Assembly (NCBI RefSeq): GCF_030272615.1
Contig: NC_081407.1
Span: 98,377,897 to 98,441,896 of the forward strand
DNA: 64,000 nt
Direction of reading: 5' to 3'
From: Cryptomeria japonica
Lineage: Eukaryota > Streptophyta > Pinopsida > Cupressales > Cupressaceae
Positions within the stretch are counted from its first letter, which is position 1. Each line of letters begins with the position of its first letter. The translations under genes and the position numbers were made by a program. Positions 1 through 12,040 of this stretch are shown here, in pieces. Under the pieces are notes generated by a model. The model saw nothing but the letters and a program-made list of their open reading frames with translations. It was not told where the DNA came from and did not search any database.

Positions 1-1230
1 GAAGGGGCTACTTTGGCTTGGCTGGTACCTTTTCCATTTCTTTTGTACTTCGGGCCTTTTTCACTGATTGGTGTTTGGGGGATCTTTGCTATGTCTAAAG
101 TATGTTCTGATTGGTTGCTTGTTTCCATTTGTTGATATTTTGTTGGTGGATGACTCGGGCTCTTTTGATGATGTGTCTTTGTTTCTGTGTGGAATGGTGT
201 CGGGTAATAATGGTTTTTATGATGTTCGATCTTCTGCATTATTTGGCAATCATTATCTTTTGTGGTCAAGGCTTGGTGGCTATTTGGTGGGGGTTTTGGG
301 TCATGATTGGTTGCGCTGGCCCCTTCATTCTCTAAACACCTGACACCGTATTTGTTCATATCCTTGGGAGTTGCATGTTTCATGATCGGGGGTGATGTGC
401 CAGGAGGTTTTGTTTTGCGGCATGAGTATGCTTCATCATTGGTTGGTCATTCCTGCATTTTCTACTCATTTTCTTGTGAGCTGCCTTTTCTTGATTCAGA
501 GGGTTAATCATGTTTTTGATATCTCTTCCTCTTTTATATTCACGGTGGCTAGTAGTCGTGGTATCCATTCTTTCTTTGCATTTGTTTTTTGTAACACAAA
601 ATGCTCTGTTTTGGAGAGTTCTTGTTAACATTGGTGGTTGGTGGCTATTTTTGAGGAACTGGAAATTGCAAATAGCGTGGTGTTTCAGATGGTTTCTTAT
701 CCTGCTGCTATTTATTTGGTTGTTGCTTTGGCTTACCTTATGGATCGGTCTTATTCTTCTTCCTCAAGGTCTTCATCATCCCTCTATTCTTCTTATCTGG
801 ATTGTCATATGTTTGCTCACCATTTTTGTGCTGGCAGGTTCACTTATTTTAGGATCTTTTCTGGTTGTGAGTTTTATTCTATTCAGAGGTCTGGATACAT
901 GTGTTGTGTAGACAGGATGGTTCAGGGTTGATGGCATTGTTTTTTGTCCTTGATGGATGGCACTGGTTCTATTTTGATATGTTCTCTTCTATGCTGGTTA
1001 TGACAACTTCCTTTATATCTAATGCAGATGGCTATGTATCTGGGAGGGTTTTTTTTGGGGTGTCTATGGGCTTTTGTAATGGGTAGATAGGCTTATGTTT
1101 TCTTGAGCAATACTGAAGGGTTTTCTTACTGGTTCTTTCCCTTCAGCGCTCTTTGAACTAGACACTTGTAAAAAAAACAAAAAACTTTAATATAATTTCA
1201 GTGGTTTCATCCACTTTTATCAAAAAAATA
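1..1230 (+). mobile_element. LINE (L1) 3' end, 5'-truncated by the window edge
   Basis: This T/G-rich stretch has no credible reading frame. Its last 120 bases parallel the 3' end of the recognisable LINE at 41430-41575: a CTTxCTGGTTCTTT block, a run of A/T, then GTGG-TTTCATCC-AC in place of GTGGCATTGCCAC, and a terminal run of A. I therefore read it as the 3' untranslated end of a LINE whose coding part lies left of the window. The many short ORFs inside it are chance frames in T-rich DNA. The exact 3' boundary is the A-run near 1225-1230. I could not locate a target duplication because the 5' end is outside the window. Confidence 0.6.
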
Positions 1231-2394
1231 TAGATGACACAACTTAGAGTTATCTCTTTTATCAATCTTATTTAAAATATAGACGAGAAAATAAATTTTA
1301 TTGATTAGAAAAATATTATAATTAGTGTTCAAAAATAGTTCACCCATTCTAAAAATATTAGATTGTATAAAGATGACAGTCCATAGAAAGCTGATCATCA
1401 CGACCTTTCATATTCTTTAATTATAAAGGTTTATTTTTCCTATATATCCAATTTTCTTCTAATTATGAGGGTGTTTCAAATGAGATGTGTGCCTCACTTT
1501 AAAATCAATTAAATATTTCTTATATCTAAGACTAAAATTAACTTTGATTTGGATCAAATGTCTACCATGCTCCATTTTGATCCAAAGTTACATCGTTGTT
1601 GTAGTATAATAGATATTTGAACTTTGCAAATGTTATTGCCCACATATGTTCAATACAACGCTTCACAGAGTGTCTGCATGTGAAGTCTTGCAAGTGTGAA
1701 ACCTTGAAATGTAGAGCAACCATTGAGATTAAAAGGTCGGTTCCTTTTATATTTTAGTTACTAGCCTAAATTTGATGAGGGGAAAAGAGAAATAACATAA
1801 TGTAAACAAACATATATAAGGTTGTTGTGCTAGAATAGAAGAGTTTTCATGCGTAGAGAGATTCTATGCATAGGAGCCAATAGTGAACAAAGATGAAATT
1901 GAGATGTTTACAACAATATAGAAGGCGGGATGATAACATTTGCATGGTAATATGTCTACAAAAGATCAATAGAATTTTGCATACATGCATCAAAACTATT
2001 TTGAACATACAAATGAAAAAACCAGAGAAAAATAGTCCATGCCCACAAGGTTTTAGAAAAGCACTAGTTTACCAAAAAATATGTCCTCTCTTTTCTCACA
2101 AAAATTCAAAAAGAATGAGCACCACATAAACACTTAAGGACAATCATGAGGTCATTACATGGAGTTATGAAGATTCAAAAGTATTTTAAACTTCTATCAT
2201 GATTATACCCTTAGATTGAATCTTAATGTGAAATCTTTTAGACAAAAGTAAGTAAATCATTTAAAAAAAAAACAATTTACATTTATAAAAGACAAGAAAG
2301 AAACAATAAAAATAGAAAAATTAAATATCCACCAAAATGACTTCATCCTCATTATTATTACAGTAGATGCCACGCATTTTAATTGCAATGTATT
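1231..2394. other. AT-rich stretch with no recognisable gene
   Basis: There are only short, low-complexity frames here. I see no conserved motif, terminal repeat or RNA gene. It may be old repeat DNA decayed beyond recognition. Confidence 0.5.
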
Positions 2395-3760
2395 TATATA
2401 TATCCACCAAATCAACCGACTCTTCATTATAGCCTTTCAAAATCAAAACAAAGATGCAAGCTCCATGCTTTTTATTTGTTGTAACAGCATTTTGCTATTA
2501 ACGCCAAAGTTTAAAAGGTATGCTAGTCTATCTGGATAGCTTCAACGTCTCAATCATTTCCCTTGGCCAAAATTTAATGCAGGTTCGTTTTCTATTCCAT
2601 CCTTGCGTTTCATTCATCGCCAAAGCCCTGTTAGATTCTCACGTGGACTTATCCTTATTAACATGGAACTTCTAGTTATAATACAAGCCCATGGGCCACA
2701 ACTTTTATCCAATATCACCCCACCTGCCTCTAAAGTCTTCTTCAGAACTTTGGAAGGAATTAGCATCTCAGAAGCCTCTATCCATACCTTTTTTAACTTT
2801 TATCTCTGTCGATCTCTGTCGAGACAGCCTACCACCTTGTTTCTTTACACGTTGCTCTACTTGCACCATGTATTTTAGGCCAATCAATGGTGCTCCACCT
2901 CTTTTATGCTTCTTGTAAAGACCTTTAGCCAACAAAGGACAGCACGATATACTTAGCCCTTAGGCTTTATCAACCCATATACTTATGTGTCTATGCTCTC
3001 GAAGGCCGTCCTTCTGCATCGGCCCAATGCTCCATCAACCACCACATTGTAGCCACTAACATACTCATCTCCATCACTATCTTATACAGCTTTTCTTTTC
3101 CATTTTTTTTAAGGTCGTCGATTTATGGGTCTTTGCTTGCGAAGGCCATTCTTTTGCATGGCCCAATGCTCCATCAATAACCACAACATAATCATCTGCA
3201 TCACCATCTTGTATTTTCTTTGTTCTTTGCAAAGGAGGTCAATTTGAGCGCTATTATAGTTGTTCTTGTATTTTCATTTCCCACTTAATCTTTTTTACAA
3301 ATTGATGGTTTGTCAAAGAGTCATCTCCATCATTATCTTGTAATCTTTGTTCTTTGTAAACGAGGTCAATATGGGTCTATGCTTTTGAAGATCGTCCTTT
3401 TGCATGGGCCCAATGCTCCATCAACCACCACATTGTGGCAACTAACATACTCATCTCCATCACCATCTTGTACATCTTTGTTCTTTGTAAAGGAGGTCGA
3501 CTTGAGCCCTATTATAGTTGCTATTGTATTTTCTCCTCTCACTTAATCTTTTCTACAAACTGTTGGTTTGTCAAAGAGTCATCTCCATCACTATCTTGTA
3601 TATCTTTGTTCTTTGTAAAGGATGCCGACTTAAGCTCTATTATTGTTGCTCTTATATTTTTTCCTCTCACTTAATCTTTTCTACAACTGTTGGCTTGGCT
3701 TGCCAAAGAGTCATCTTCAATACCATTCAAAATGAATAATTTGGCATAAAAAACATTCAG
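2395..3760 (-). pseudogene. Unrecognised coding remnant, copy A, with internal tandem repeats
   Basis: Read on the minus strand, 2600-2900 gives coherent peptide pieces such as KKHKRGGAPLIGLKYMVQVE and ASEMLIPSKVLKKTLEAGG. The second copy at 5510-6340 repeats the latter with conservative changes (ASEILAPSKVVKKTLEACG), which is the pattern of once-coding DNA. Towards 3000-3740 the DNA is tandemly repeated. One repeated peptide on the minus strand reads DGDGDEYVSCHNVVVDGAL. Stops and frameshifts interrupt all frames. I do not recognise the family and assign no function. Confidence 0.5.
2985..3740. repeat. Imperfect tandem repeat, about 240-bp units with about 100-bp subunits
   Basis: Successive units share the blocks GGCCCAATGCTCCATCAA, CATACTCATCTCCATCAC, TCTTTGTTCTTTGTAAA and CACTTAATCTTTTCTACAA. 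About three long units are visible, the last ones shortened to the second half. A shorter version of the same blocks recurs at 6040-6330, so the repeat belongs to the duplicated remnant rather than to a separate satellite. Confidence 0.6.
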
Positions 3761-4155
3761 GTAGGAGAACCAACCTTGCAATATGTAGAACCATGCCAAA
3801 AGGGGAGTAAATCCCAATACAAAGACATCCATAAACATACTTCTTTGATTTTTATTTTTTTCTTTAATGAGACATAGCCAATGACCTCATCTACTTATAT
3901 GTCACTAAGTATCCTTAATTGTGGCCTCTATTGAGGGCCATTTCAGTAAGATGATTAGTCAAGTCATCCAAATATTACAACCTTCTCCTATTTTAACAAC
4001 ATTTGTTCATTTGTATAGCATGCAATTCCCACCATTTCCTTTTATTTTATCTCCATTGAGTCACTTCTTTATATGTCATGGAGTAAGTATCCTTGCAAGA
4101 TTCACACATTTCATGGAGTATCCTTGTAACTATCCTTGAGTCACTTCTTTATTAT
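3761..4155. other. Spacer with no recognisable feature
   Basis: AT-rich DNA between remnant copy A and the hAT-like element. I see no motif or credible coding frame. Confidence 0.4.
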
Positions 4156-5417
4156 CATAGTTGGCAGACTTGTACTCACTAATTTATTTTTTTTCAAAAT
4201 GAGTTTGTTTCATGATTACTCACTAGAAAAACTTGCCAAGTTTATGACAAGTACTCACTAATCTTTTGGCAAATACTCGCTAGAAACTTGGTGAGTTTGA
4301 CAAAAAACTCGTTAGATACATTAAAAAATAAAAAATACAAAAAAGAAAAAGAAAAAAAAGTCAAAAGTCACTATTTCGCCCTATAAATACATGAATGTCC
4401 TTCACACTTCTTCAAACAACACTTGGAGAGAAAATATTCTTCATAAAAATGTGCCAAATGCCTAATTTATTCCATTAAGTGATAAAATTGTAAAATGGTG
4501 TGCAACAAGAAGTTTTGTATGGTTTCAAAGCTCTTAATTTAGGCTTGGTGGCGAGGGCATTACCCCTTGACCCCACCCTATATTGCAATAGGGAATGCAC
4601 TAGACCTCACTAGGCACACTACCTCTTAACTTCCAAGGGGTGTTGCCCCAAGACCCCCACGAGAAGCATTTCCTCTTGACTTCGTTGGGGGTGTTGACCC
4701 CCACAAGGGGCACCACTCTATTGGGATCTTTACTCCTAGACCCCCACTACTTATTAAGATCTCTTCTCATATAAGAAATTAGATTACAATGAGAGGATTT
4801 GGAAGTGGAGACCAAAGCCAATAACTTAGACAATTATCTTTATAACTATCATACTATTATTGATCAATGAGGAAGTATCATACTATGAGTATAAAAAAAT
4901 TCAAATGGAATTATTATTATAAAATAAAATACAACCTTCAACCTTGTACAAAAAAAGTAGACAACAAATGAGAGGAGTTCATAGATTTGGTCAAATCAAA
5001 GCCACAAACATATCCTTCAATAAAAGCAAGGAGCTACAATAGAATGCAAAGGTTAGAACCTCTCCAAAGTTTCCATTAAACTAGAATAAAGGAAGACGTT
5101 AAATGTTGTAATATACAATTTATGAATTATGATGATTATTTTCAAAAACAATCATCATAAAATTCATAATAGTTTCAAGTTAACTTTTGTTTTAAGATTT
5201 CATATGATGATACGATTTTGCATTCAAATGAATCACATTCAATAGAAAACTCATTTGCTCTCATTTATGAACTGATTGGATATACTTTGTCTTCAAATTT
5301 TACATATAAATGTGTTTTTAAATAAATTTAAGTGCAATTTTTTAAGTTGACTAATTTTTCTCAAATTTTTACTGTGGGTCGAGCTAATTTTTGCCGGGTC
5401 TGAATTTTCTAACTATG
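4156..5417. mobile_element. Probable non-autonomous hAT-like DNA transposon
   Basis: The left end reads CATAGTTGGCAGACT and the right end closes with AACTATG, an inverted match of the terminal 7 bases with weaker similarity inwards (CAGAC / GTCTG). The 8 bases outside each end are TTTATTAT and ATAATTAT, identical at 6 of 8 places, fitting an aged 8-bp target duplication as expected for hAT elements. The interior has no transposase frame. It holds a GGGGTGTTGCCCCAAGACCC-type block near 4640-4660 and repeated ACTCAC/ACTCG motifs near the left end. Family assignment is inference from end sequence and duplication length. Confidence 0.45.
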
Positions 5418-5509
5418 ATAATTATTGTAGACATCACTCATTTTATTGCAATCTCATGAAAAAAACGCTTATATTTCAAGAAGATAAGGATACATATGAA
5501 AATCAAATA

Positions 5510-6340
5510 TCCACCAACTTGACCTGCAAGAACATTAGAGCCTTTCAAAATTTTATTGGATACATCTCCATCGTTTTTATTTGATGTAACAGCATTCTGC
5601 TATTAACGCCGAAGTTTAAAAGGCGTGCTTCAGCGTCTCAACCATTTCCTTTGGCCACAAGCATACTAGTGGCCAAAGCTCTGTAAAATTCTCTTGTGGA
5701 CTTTTCCTTCATTAACCTGAAAACTCCAGTTGTATAATACACGCCTGTGGGTCCTCTTGTGAGGTCACTACTTCTATCCAATATCGCCCCACATGCCTCT
5801 AATGTCTTCTTCACAACTTTGGAAGGAGCTAGGATTTCAGAAGCGTCTATCCATGCCTTTTACTTTTATCTCCCTCGAGACAGCCGACCAACTTGTTTCT
5901 TAATACGTTGTTAAGTATCCTTCCTTCAAGCTCTACTTGCACCATGTTAATTAAGGCCAATCAATGGTGCTTCTTCTAAAGACCCTTAGCCAAAGAAGTA
6001 CAAAACGATATACTTATCGGTTTATCCACAATGTGGCCATTCAAATACTCGTCTTCATCATTATCTTGTATATCTTTGTCTTTTGTAAAGGAGGGCCACT
6101 AACATACTCATCTCCATCACTATCTTGTATTTCTTTGTAAAGGAGGTCAATCATCACATTGTGGCACTAATATATTCATCTCTATCTTGTATATCTTTGT
6201 CATTTGTAAAGGAAGTCGACTTAATCTCTATTATTGTTGCTCTTTATTTTCTCCTCTCAATCTTTTCTACATTGTTGGCTTGCCAAAGAGTCCTCTTCAA
6301 TACCATTGAAAATGAATAATCTGAATAATCTGACATAAAA
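5510..6340 (-). pseudogene. Unrecognised coding remnant, copy B
   Basis: This is a diverged direct copy of 2395-3760. Shared blocks include GTAACAGCATTxTGCTATTA followed by ACGCCxAAGTTTAAAAGG, and the final CTTGCCAAAGAGTC / AATACCATT. On the minus strand one stretch reads ASEILAPSKVVKKTLEACGA and continues open for about 60 codons, further than copy A. The tandem-repeat part is much shorter here. No family is recognised. Confidence 0.5.
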
Positions 6341-6697
6341 AATATTCATTTTGATGCAAAAATATGGATGCAAAAATAAAACTTCTTTGTGCTACAATCA
6401 AACTTTGCATTCACTTGTTCACCTCCATTTAAAAGAAGAATAGAATACTCTTCATTCGAAATGGAAAATAAACCCATTTTCTTTGTACCCAAACATATAT
6501 CATTAGCCCCCTCTTCAACATCCTTAGAAAGGAGTTTTAAATGAACATTGGAACTCTATGCTAAGACTATTCCTCCTTCAATGTGGATAATATAACCCTG
6601 GATAAATATTCACAAACTTTCATGGTAGCCAAGTGTTGGATATTGTTGAGAAGTTTGCTTGAATAATGTTTTGTCATTGATGTCAACATATTCTTCT

Positions 6698-8663
6698 GTC
6701 TTCCTGCTCAAAAGCCTCAGCCTCTTTGCAAGCGCCTGCTCTGGGTGCCTCTGCTTCAGTGGGGGGTACTGCTATTTCTGGTAGCTCTAATGGAACGGTC
6801 CATGTTGGTGATGAAGTACACAATGTGCCTCCATTGAGATTTGCTTCAGCTCCTTGATGTGTTGATTTGGCTGCCTATGTTTCGGGTGCGGATTGCTTAG
6901 CTTTTTGGGTCTCTAGGGGATCTTATGCGGATCGTCTGGCTTTTGGAGGGGGTAAGGGATCTTCTCATGCTGAGACTAAGCCTTTTCCTGTTTGTCAGTC
7001 TATTGCTATTAATCTAGAAGAAGAGATAGTTAAAGAGATTGATCAGGTTGCCTCTAATCTTTCTTCTACTGTGGTTATATGTCGGTTTAGGGGTTTTTGG
7101 CCTAGTCTCCCGGGACTCCATGACTGGATCTCTAAGCTTTGGGAACCCCTCATTTCAGATTCAGTTAAGATTTTCCCTTTGGCCAAGGGTTTTTTTATTG
7201 CCAAGTTTGATAGAGTGGCAAATAGAAAGATTATTCTATGTGACCATTTTTTTACTTGGGAGAATCGTTTCCCTTTGATGATTAAACCCTGACATGAGAA
7301 TTTTAATCCCTCATCTGACTCCTTCTATAAAAGACAATTTGGGTTATACTCCCCAACCTCCCACTTCATCTTTGGGTGGACCAGCTCCTTGAGGAAGTGG
7401 GTGAGGCATTGGGAGATTTTCTTATGGTGGACGTGGAGTCCTCTGATATCCTTCATTCCACCTATGCTCATATTTTGGTAGATATTGATGCTTCTAAGGG
7501 GCTTTCGACAGAGATCAAACTTTCGACCCCCAACGGTTTTTGGATTCAACCTTTGGATTATGAAGGGATTCCCTTCAGATGTAGAAGATGCTTCAAGACT
7601 AGGCATGTCATGACTAAATGTGATTTAGAGAAAGTTAAAGTGAAGAAGCCCTCTTCATGGTGGAAAGGTGCCTCTTCTCAACATTATACGGTATTCAAGA
7701 TCTCTTCTAAGACGGTTGGGTAGGATCTTCCCATCAATGGCTCTAAAGTGCATGTGGTAGATTCTACTGGATATGTCCCCTTGGTCCCTAAAATGGGATT
7801 TGATACTCCTTCAGTGGATGTTGTTGAAGGTGTTGTCCCTTCTACCGAAGTTTCAAATGGTGCTCTTGCTTCGATTCCTTCTAAGCCTTTTGGTGGCCCT
7901 GGTATATTATTTGTTGTTGGATCTGCCCCTGCTACTAGGTGTGACAAGATTTTGGATGGTACATCTATTGGAGCTGCCCCTATACCTGTTTAAGCTTTTG
8001 ATGCGTCTGTTGGAGCTGCCCCTATACCTGTTTCTTCTTCTGATGCGTCTGCTGGAGTTGTCCCATTGTTTGTTTCTTTTTCCAGGGATGTGCCTGGACC
8101 TGGCTCTACTAGCCCTGTTGGCTCTTTGATGTTTGTTGGCCTCTCCTTGGCCGTTGGGTTTCCTGCGTTGGATTTGCTGGATTAGCAAGCTGAGGCTGCT
8201 AAGGTTGAAGAAGGTTGGATTTCAGTTAAAAGAAAACACTCTAAAAGGTCTTCGACTTCTTTTGACATGACCCTTAGATCCCAAAAGAAGGGATCCAAAT
8301 GGAAATCCTAATGATGGTTGTTTGCTCTAGGTTAGGGGTGTCTGTTGTTAAAACCCCTTAGGGCAGTTGGAATTTTTTTTTGCCTTTTCTTTTTTACTGC
8401 TCATCATATCTCCTTTTAGATTTCAGACTATCTGTAGATTTTCCATGCATATATTTTTATTTGTCAGACAACTTTTCATTTTGGAGGGGTCAGTCTGTTT
8501 CGATCCCCTTTCTTGGCTCTGTTCCATCTTGTCTTAGTTTAGCTTCGTTTAGTGGTTATTCTTGAATATTTTTAGATGTGGGTTTCAAGTTCCCCCAAAT
8601 TAACTTGCTTTGTATAGGGTTTCAGGTCCCTTCAAAACCTGTTTTTCCCTTAATCAAAAACTA
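6698..8663 (+). mobile_element. ORF1-only LINE inserted in the S1 LTR
   Basis: The S1 sequence stops after ATTCTTCT (6690-6697) and resumes with ATTCTTCT (8664-8671), a probable 8-bp target duplication. The insert contains a degenerate LINE ORF1 followed by a short 3' part that ends CCCTTAATCAAAAACT, a weak A-rich tail. No endonuclease or reverse transcriptase segment is present. It is either a LINE that lost ORF2 internally or a retrocopied ORF1 transcript. Confidence 0.65.
6705..8311 (+). pseudogene. LINE ORF1 (DUF4283-type nucleic-acid-binding protein), broken
   Basis: One frame runs to about 7290 and includes VVICRFRGFWPSL and LAKGFFIAKFDR, typical of the DUF4283 domain of plant LINE ORF1 proteins. 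After a frameshift between 7290 and 7376 a second frame gives GFWIQPLDYEGIPFRCRRC, then a zinc knuckle CRRCFKTRHVMTKC (CX2CX4HX4C). A Pro/Val/Ser-rich linker with two AAPIPV repeats follows, and a basic C-terminus (WISVKRKHSKRS). In-frame stops occur near 6856, 7722, 7991 and 8183. The protein would normally coat LINE RNA. It cannot be made whole from this copy. Confidence 0.75.
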
Positions 8664-9974
8664 ATTCTTCTATGTATTCCAATTTTGTAGTCAAATTAAA
8701 TGAGTTGGTTTGGTCAGTGTGTTGCAGTCGAGTTGTTGTGGTTTAATAGTTTTAGAGATACTTATCTCTAGTTGATTTAGTATAAATTTCAGTATTTTGC
8801 ATGACGTTTTTATTGAGTTGTGTGATTCGGTATCATGGTTGCTATTTAGTTGTTCACATTATTCGGTATTCTGGTTCGTGCTCTGCATTGCTCCCGAATT
8901 GCTATATCTTGGTTTGTGGATTTGGCTGAGTGTTTGGGATGTTCAGGTGTGTTCTCAATTCAAATGGTTCATGATTTGGAAATTCACAATTGAATCTTTC
9001 AGTTTAATAGTCAGTTGAGTTGATATTCTTGAGGTTCGGTATAATGATGATAAAGATTCTAGTAAGTGGTGATGTTGCGGTTGTTTTTGTGGCGATTCAC
9101 GTTGCTTGTGAATGTTTCTAGATCATGTTCTATCCACGTTGTTGGTCTGCATTGGTCATTATACACGATATTGATCATTTTATTGATCTGGTGGTGTTCT
9201 TCATGTTATGCGACATTTATGGAGTTGTAGTGTGTTGCAGATGTTCAATGCATAATTCTTGGAGGTGTTTCATATTTGTGATATTAATTTGGGTCCAGAC
9301 TATGTTTTAGCCGATATTATTTTGGTCCACCTATGTTGTTGTAGTGTGTGAGATTATTATTTTCTAATTTATGTTGAGGGTTTAACCAACCTTGAAATAT
9401 AGGTTGATGATTTGTATAAATTCATGTAATATTCAGTTGAGAGAGGCATCTGCATGTGTGAGTATTGTATTAATTACATAGTAGCACAAGAGAAGAGTGA
9501 AGTGGTGCGAAAGAGTGTGTAGAAGTGCAAGAGAAGAGTTTGAGTATATGTGATTAACTAGAACAATAATCAGACATTAGGAGATGTTATTTTCTCAGTT
9601 CATGTAATCTAGATTGTTGTCTGAATCTTTTGTAAGATAGTGAGTCTTCCTCAATGTTGTAGCCCTTCTTGTATTTGAGCAATGAGATCTAGGCAGTGTG
9701 CCTGAATACATGTGCATTCCCCATTGTAATATTATTATACTTCTAACAAGGTATATTAATATTGTGGGTCTCAATCCCGCCGTGGTTTTTTCCTTAACTG
9801 AGTTTCCACGTAATAAATCTTGGTATTGTGGTGTTATGAGTACTTGCTTTATGTTTATGCATCTTTCCTTGCTTCGTATGTCCTATGTGGTTAAGTGATC
9901 AGTTTAATAAAGTTAAAAATTGTGGAACACTAATTCAACCCCCCCTCTCAATGTTCCTTGATTCCATCACCAAG

Positions 9975-10648
9975 AAGTTATATGTGTTCAATTTCAATGA
10001 GTTCCTCAATATTTGATCTTTCATTTAAGGAACATGGTTCCATTCATTATCTTGATGAGGGAAAATTTATGTCACAAAACCACTCCTTTTCGTTCTTTCC
10101 TTGCAATAATTGAATGAACAATAACAATATATTTATCCTCACTTTGATGAAAACTGTCATTCTTTACATACTTGTCTGTTATTAAGAAAAAATGATTTCA
10201 TACTATAATTTTCTAATTTAGGGACTGTTGAAGCTTAATAATAGCATGCATTAATTAATTTTAGTCTTTTAGGACAAGGCAACGATCTTTCTAATAAATA
10301 TTTTAAGAATTTTGGACTACAAGCTACCTTTTGAAGGCTCTGAACTCATAGGAAACTAAAAAAAAAAGATTGTTCAAATATCTATTATCTCATTGGTATT
10401 AGGGGATTCAATGGGAGGTGATGGTGGTGCACTTGAAATTTACATGTGATGTATATCATTAAGGGAGTCACAACTTTGAGGGAGAAAAGAAGGTACAAGT
10501 ATAGGGAATATTTTCTTTACATGAATGAGCTTATTCTCAAGTTGGACATCGATAACATAGACAACTAGAATATTGTTATCACATGATGGCTAAATTATTG
10601 AGGCAATTGTAGGATCAAAATATTTTAAAGAATATAGGCCAAACTTAG
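9975..10648. other. AT-rich spacer, nothing recognised
   Basis: This lies between the S1 target duplication and the left LTR of R1. I see no coding frame longer than chance, no repeat shared with the rest of the window and no RNA-like structure. Confidence 0.45.
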
Positions 10649-11611
10649 TGTATGTAGAAAATTGTGAATGTAAACTATAGAGACTAGAAAGATAAACTAA
10701 ACAATCAACAAACACATATTTCAACCACACTCAATATTAGGACGCTAAGAAGGAAGAAAACTAGATAAACAAAAGAAAACTATAAAAAGTGCAAACTCTA
10801 TCTTCCTCCTTTGATTTGATTGTCCCCTGATTTGATGTGTGCTTGCCATATGGTAGATACTCAATTATGCTCCATGATAGTGAATGCAAGATGAAAACTA
10901 AGCTAAGATGGGATGCAAAATACTATGTTAAATGGATGTGAATATGCAAAAGGTGAGTAAACATTTTTGCATTATGAGGGTATGAAAATGAAAGTGGATT
11001 AATTTTGGAAGGAAAATGAGGGGCTTAAAGAGGCTTGAATGAGAGATGGAGAATCATGAGAAGAAGACACGTGTCCCTGAGAAGGGCATGTGTCATGGAT
11101 GAGAATGACATGTGACCTTAAGAAGGATATGTGTTATTGAAAGAAATGACATGTGTCCCTGAGGACACATGCCCATTTGGGAATGAGACACCCAAATTGG
11201 AAGGTTCTATTCCAAAAGAGGGAAATTCTCATGTTTTAGGATATTTGGAATATTTTCCCAAATTTTAGGAAATTTGAGATATTTTGGGAATGTGCACACA
11301 TATGGTGAGGGAAAGAGATAAGGTTGACTAAAACCTTTGGTTAATTAGGTAGGCTAGGTTAGAGGAAAGGTTAGATGTGGGTTAAGGTTAGAAGACATAC
11401 ATGGGATATAATTGAATTAATTAATTAATTCAATGAAAGAATTTGAGAGGAAAATGTCAACATGAATTAAATAATCAAATTGTAAAATTTGACATATTTA
11501 ATAGAAGAAGGGTTAAATTCAATTAATTAATTAATTCTAATTACCAATTAATTAATCAAAAGAAGATTATAGCATAATTAATAAGATTAATTAGCTAGAA
11601 GGAAATATTAC
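10649..11611 (-). repeat. R1 3' LTR, first part (continues at 22711-22801)
   Basis: This aligns with 25953-26930 over its whole length, including the GTGAATGTAAACTA block at the outer end and the ACATGTGTCC repeats near 11060-11170 and 26380-26480. The LTR is interrupted by G1 after ATTAC at 11607-11611. Joined, it is about 1.05 kb. Confidence 0.75.
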
Positions 11612-11637
11612 TGTAGACACTCAAAATTGTCATGTCT

Positions 11638-11868
11638 AATTAAATAAATATTTTATTTATTTAATTATCTAAGCCTAATTCTTCTATTAATTAAATAAAT
11701 TTTTATTTATTTAATTAATTCATTTATCCTCTTCTAGCCTTATTTCTCATTTAAATAAATACATTTATTTATTTAAATTATCCCTTTCCTAAATTAAATA
11801 AATATTTTATTTATTTAATTGTCCTACTTCTTCTATTAATTAAATAAATCTTTATTTATTTAATTAAT
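11638..11868. repeat. Array of five AT-rich palindromes in the G1 LTR
   Basis: Inverted repeats lie at 11638-11666, 11686-11719, 11749-11778, 11792-11820 and 11835-11868. Each has arms of 12-15 bases of the type TTAAATAAAT / ATTTATTTAA around a 3-6 base centre, separated by pyrimidine-rich spacers. The array is repeated in the G1 3' LTR, and both G2 LTRs carry it with some arms mutated. It lies in U3, upstream of the TATA box. Function is unknown. Confidence 0.85.
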
Positions 11869-12030
11869 TCATTATCTTTTTCTACACATGACACATGTCA
11901 TTCATCTCTTAATTCATACACTACCTACCTCTTTCATTATTTTGGTATTTCTTTTACCTACCCTCTAATCCTAGCCGACCTCTCTTTTTACACCTCTCAA
12001 TCTTAACCCTCCATTTCATATTGTGTCTTC

Positions 12031-12040
12031 TATTTAAAGA
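12031..12040 (+). promoter_or_regulatory. TATA-like box of the G1 5' LTR
   Basis: TATTTAAAGA sits in the position where the G2 LTR has a better box (TATATAAG at 34082) and the G3 LTR has TATAAATAGA (58611). Transcription would start roughly 30 bases downstream. Confidence 0.55.

Larger units (their letters stand above)
6634..9969 (+). mobile_element. Solo Ty1/copia LTR (S1), interrupted by a LINE
   Basis: The LTR begins TGTTGGATATTG and ends CCATCA. It is flanked by a perfect 5-bp duplication, CCAAG (6629-6633 and 9970-9974). The first part (6634-6697) has the TTTTGTCATTGATGTCAACA block seen at the start of the other copia LTRs here. The rest (8672-9969) carries the GTGGTTTTTTCC...GTTTCCACGT block and the C-rich ATTCAACCCCCCCTCTCA near the end. 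No primer site or coding region adjoins it, so it is a solo LTR left by recombination. Without the inserted LINE it is about 1.36 kb. Confidence 0.8.

Noticed and set aside
68-1086. Several overlapping plus-strand ORFs of 60-130 codons
   Set aside because: They lie in T/G-rich LINE 3' sequence, overlap in different frames and show no domain.
10644-10648. Target duplication for R1
   Set aside because: CTTAG on the left does not match the bases after 27019, so none is claimed.
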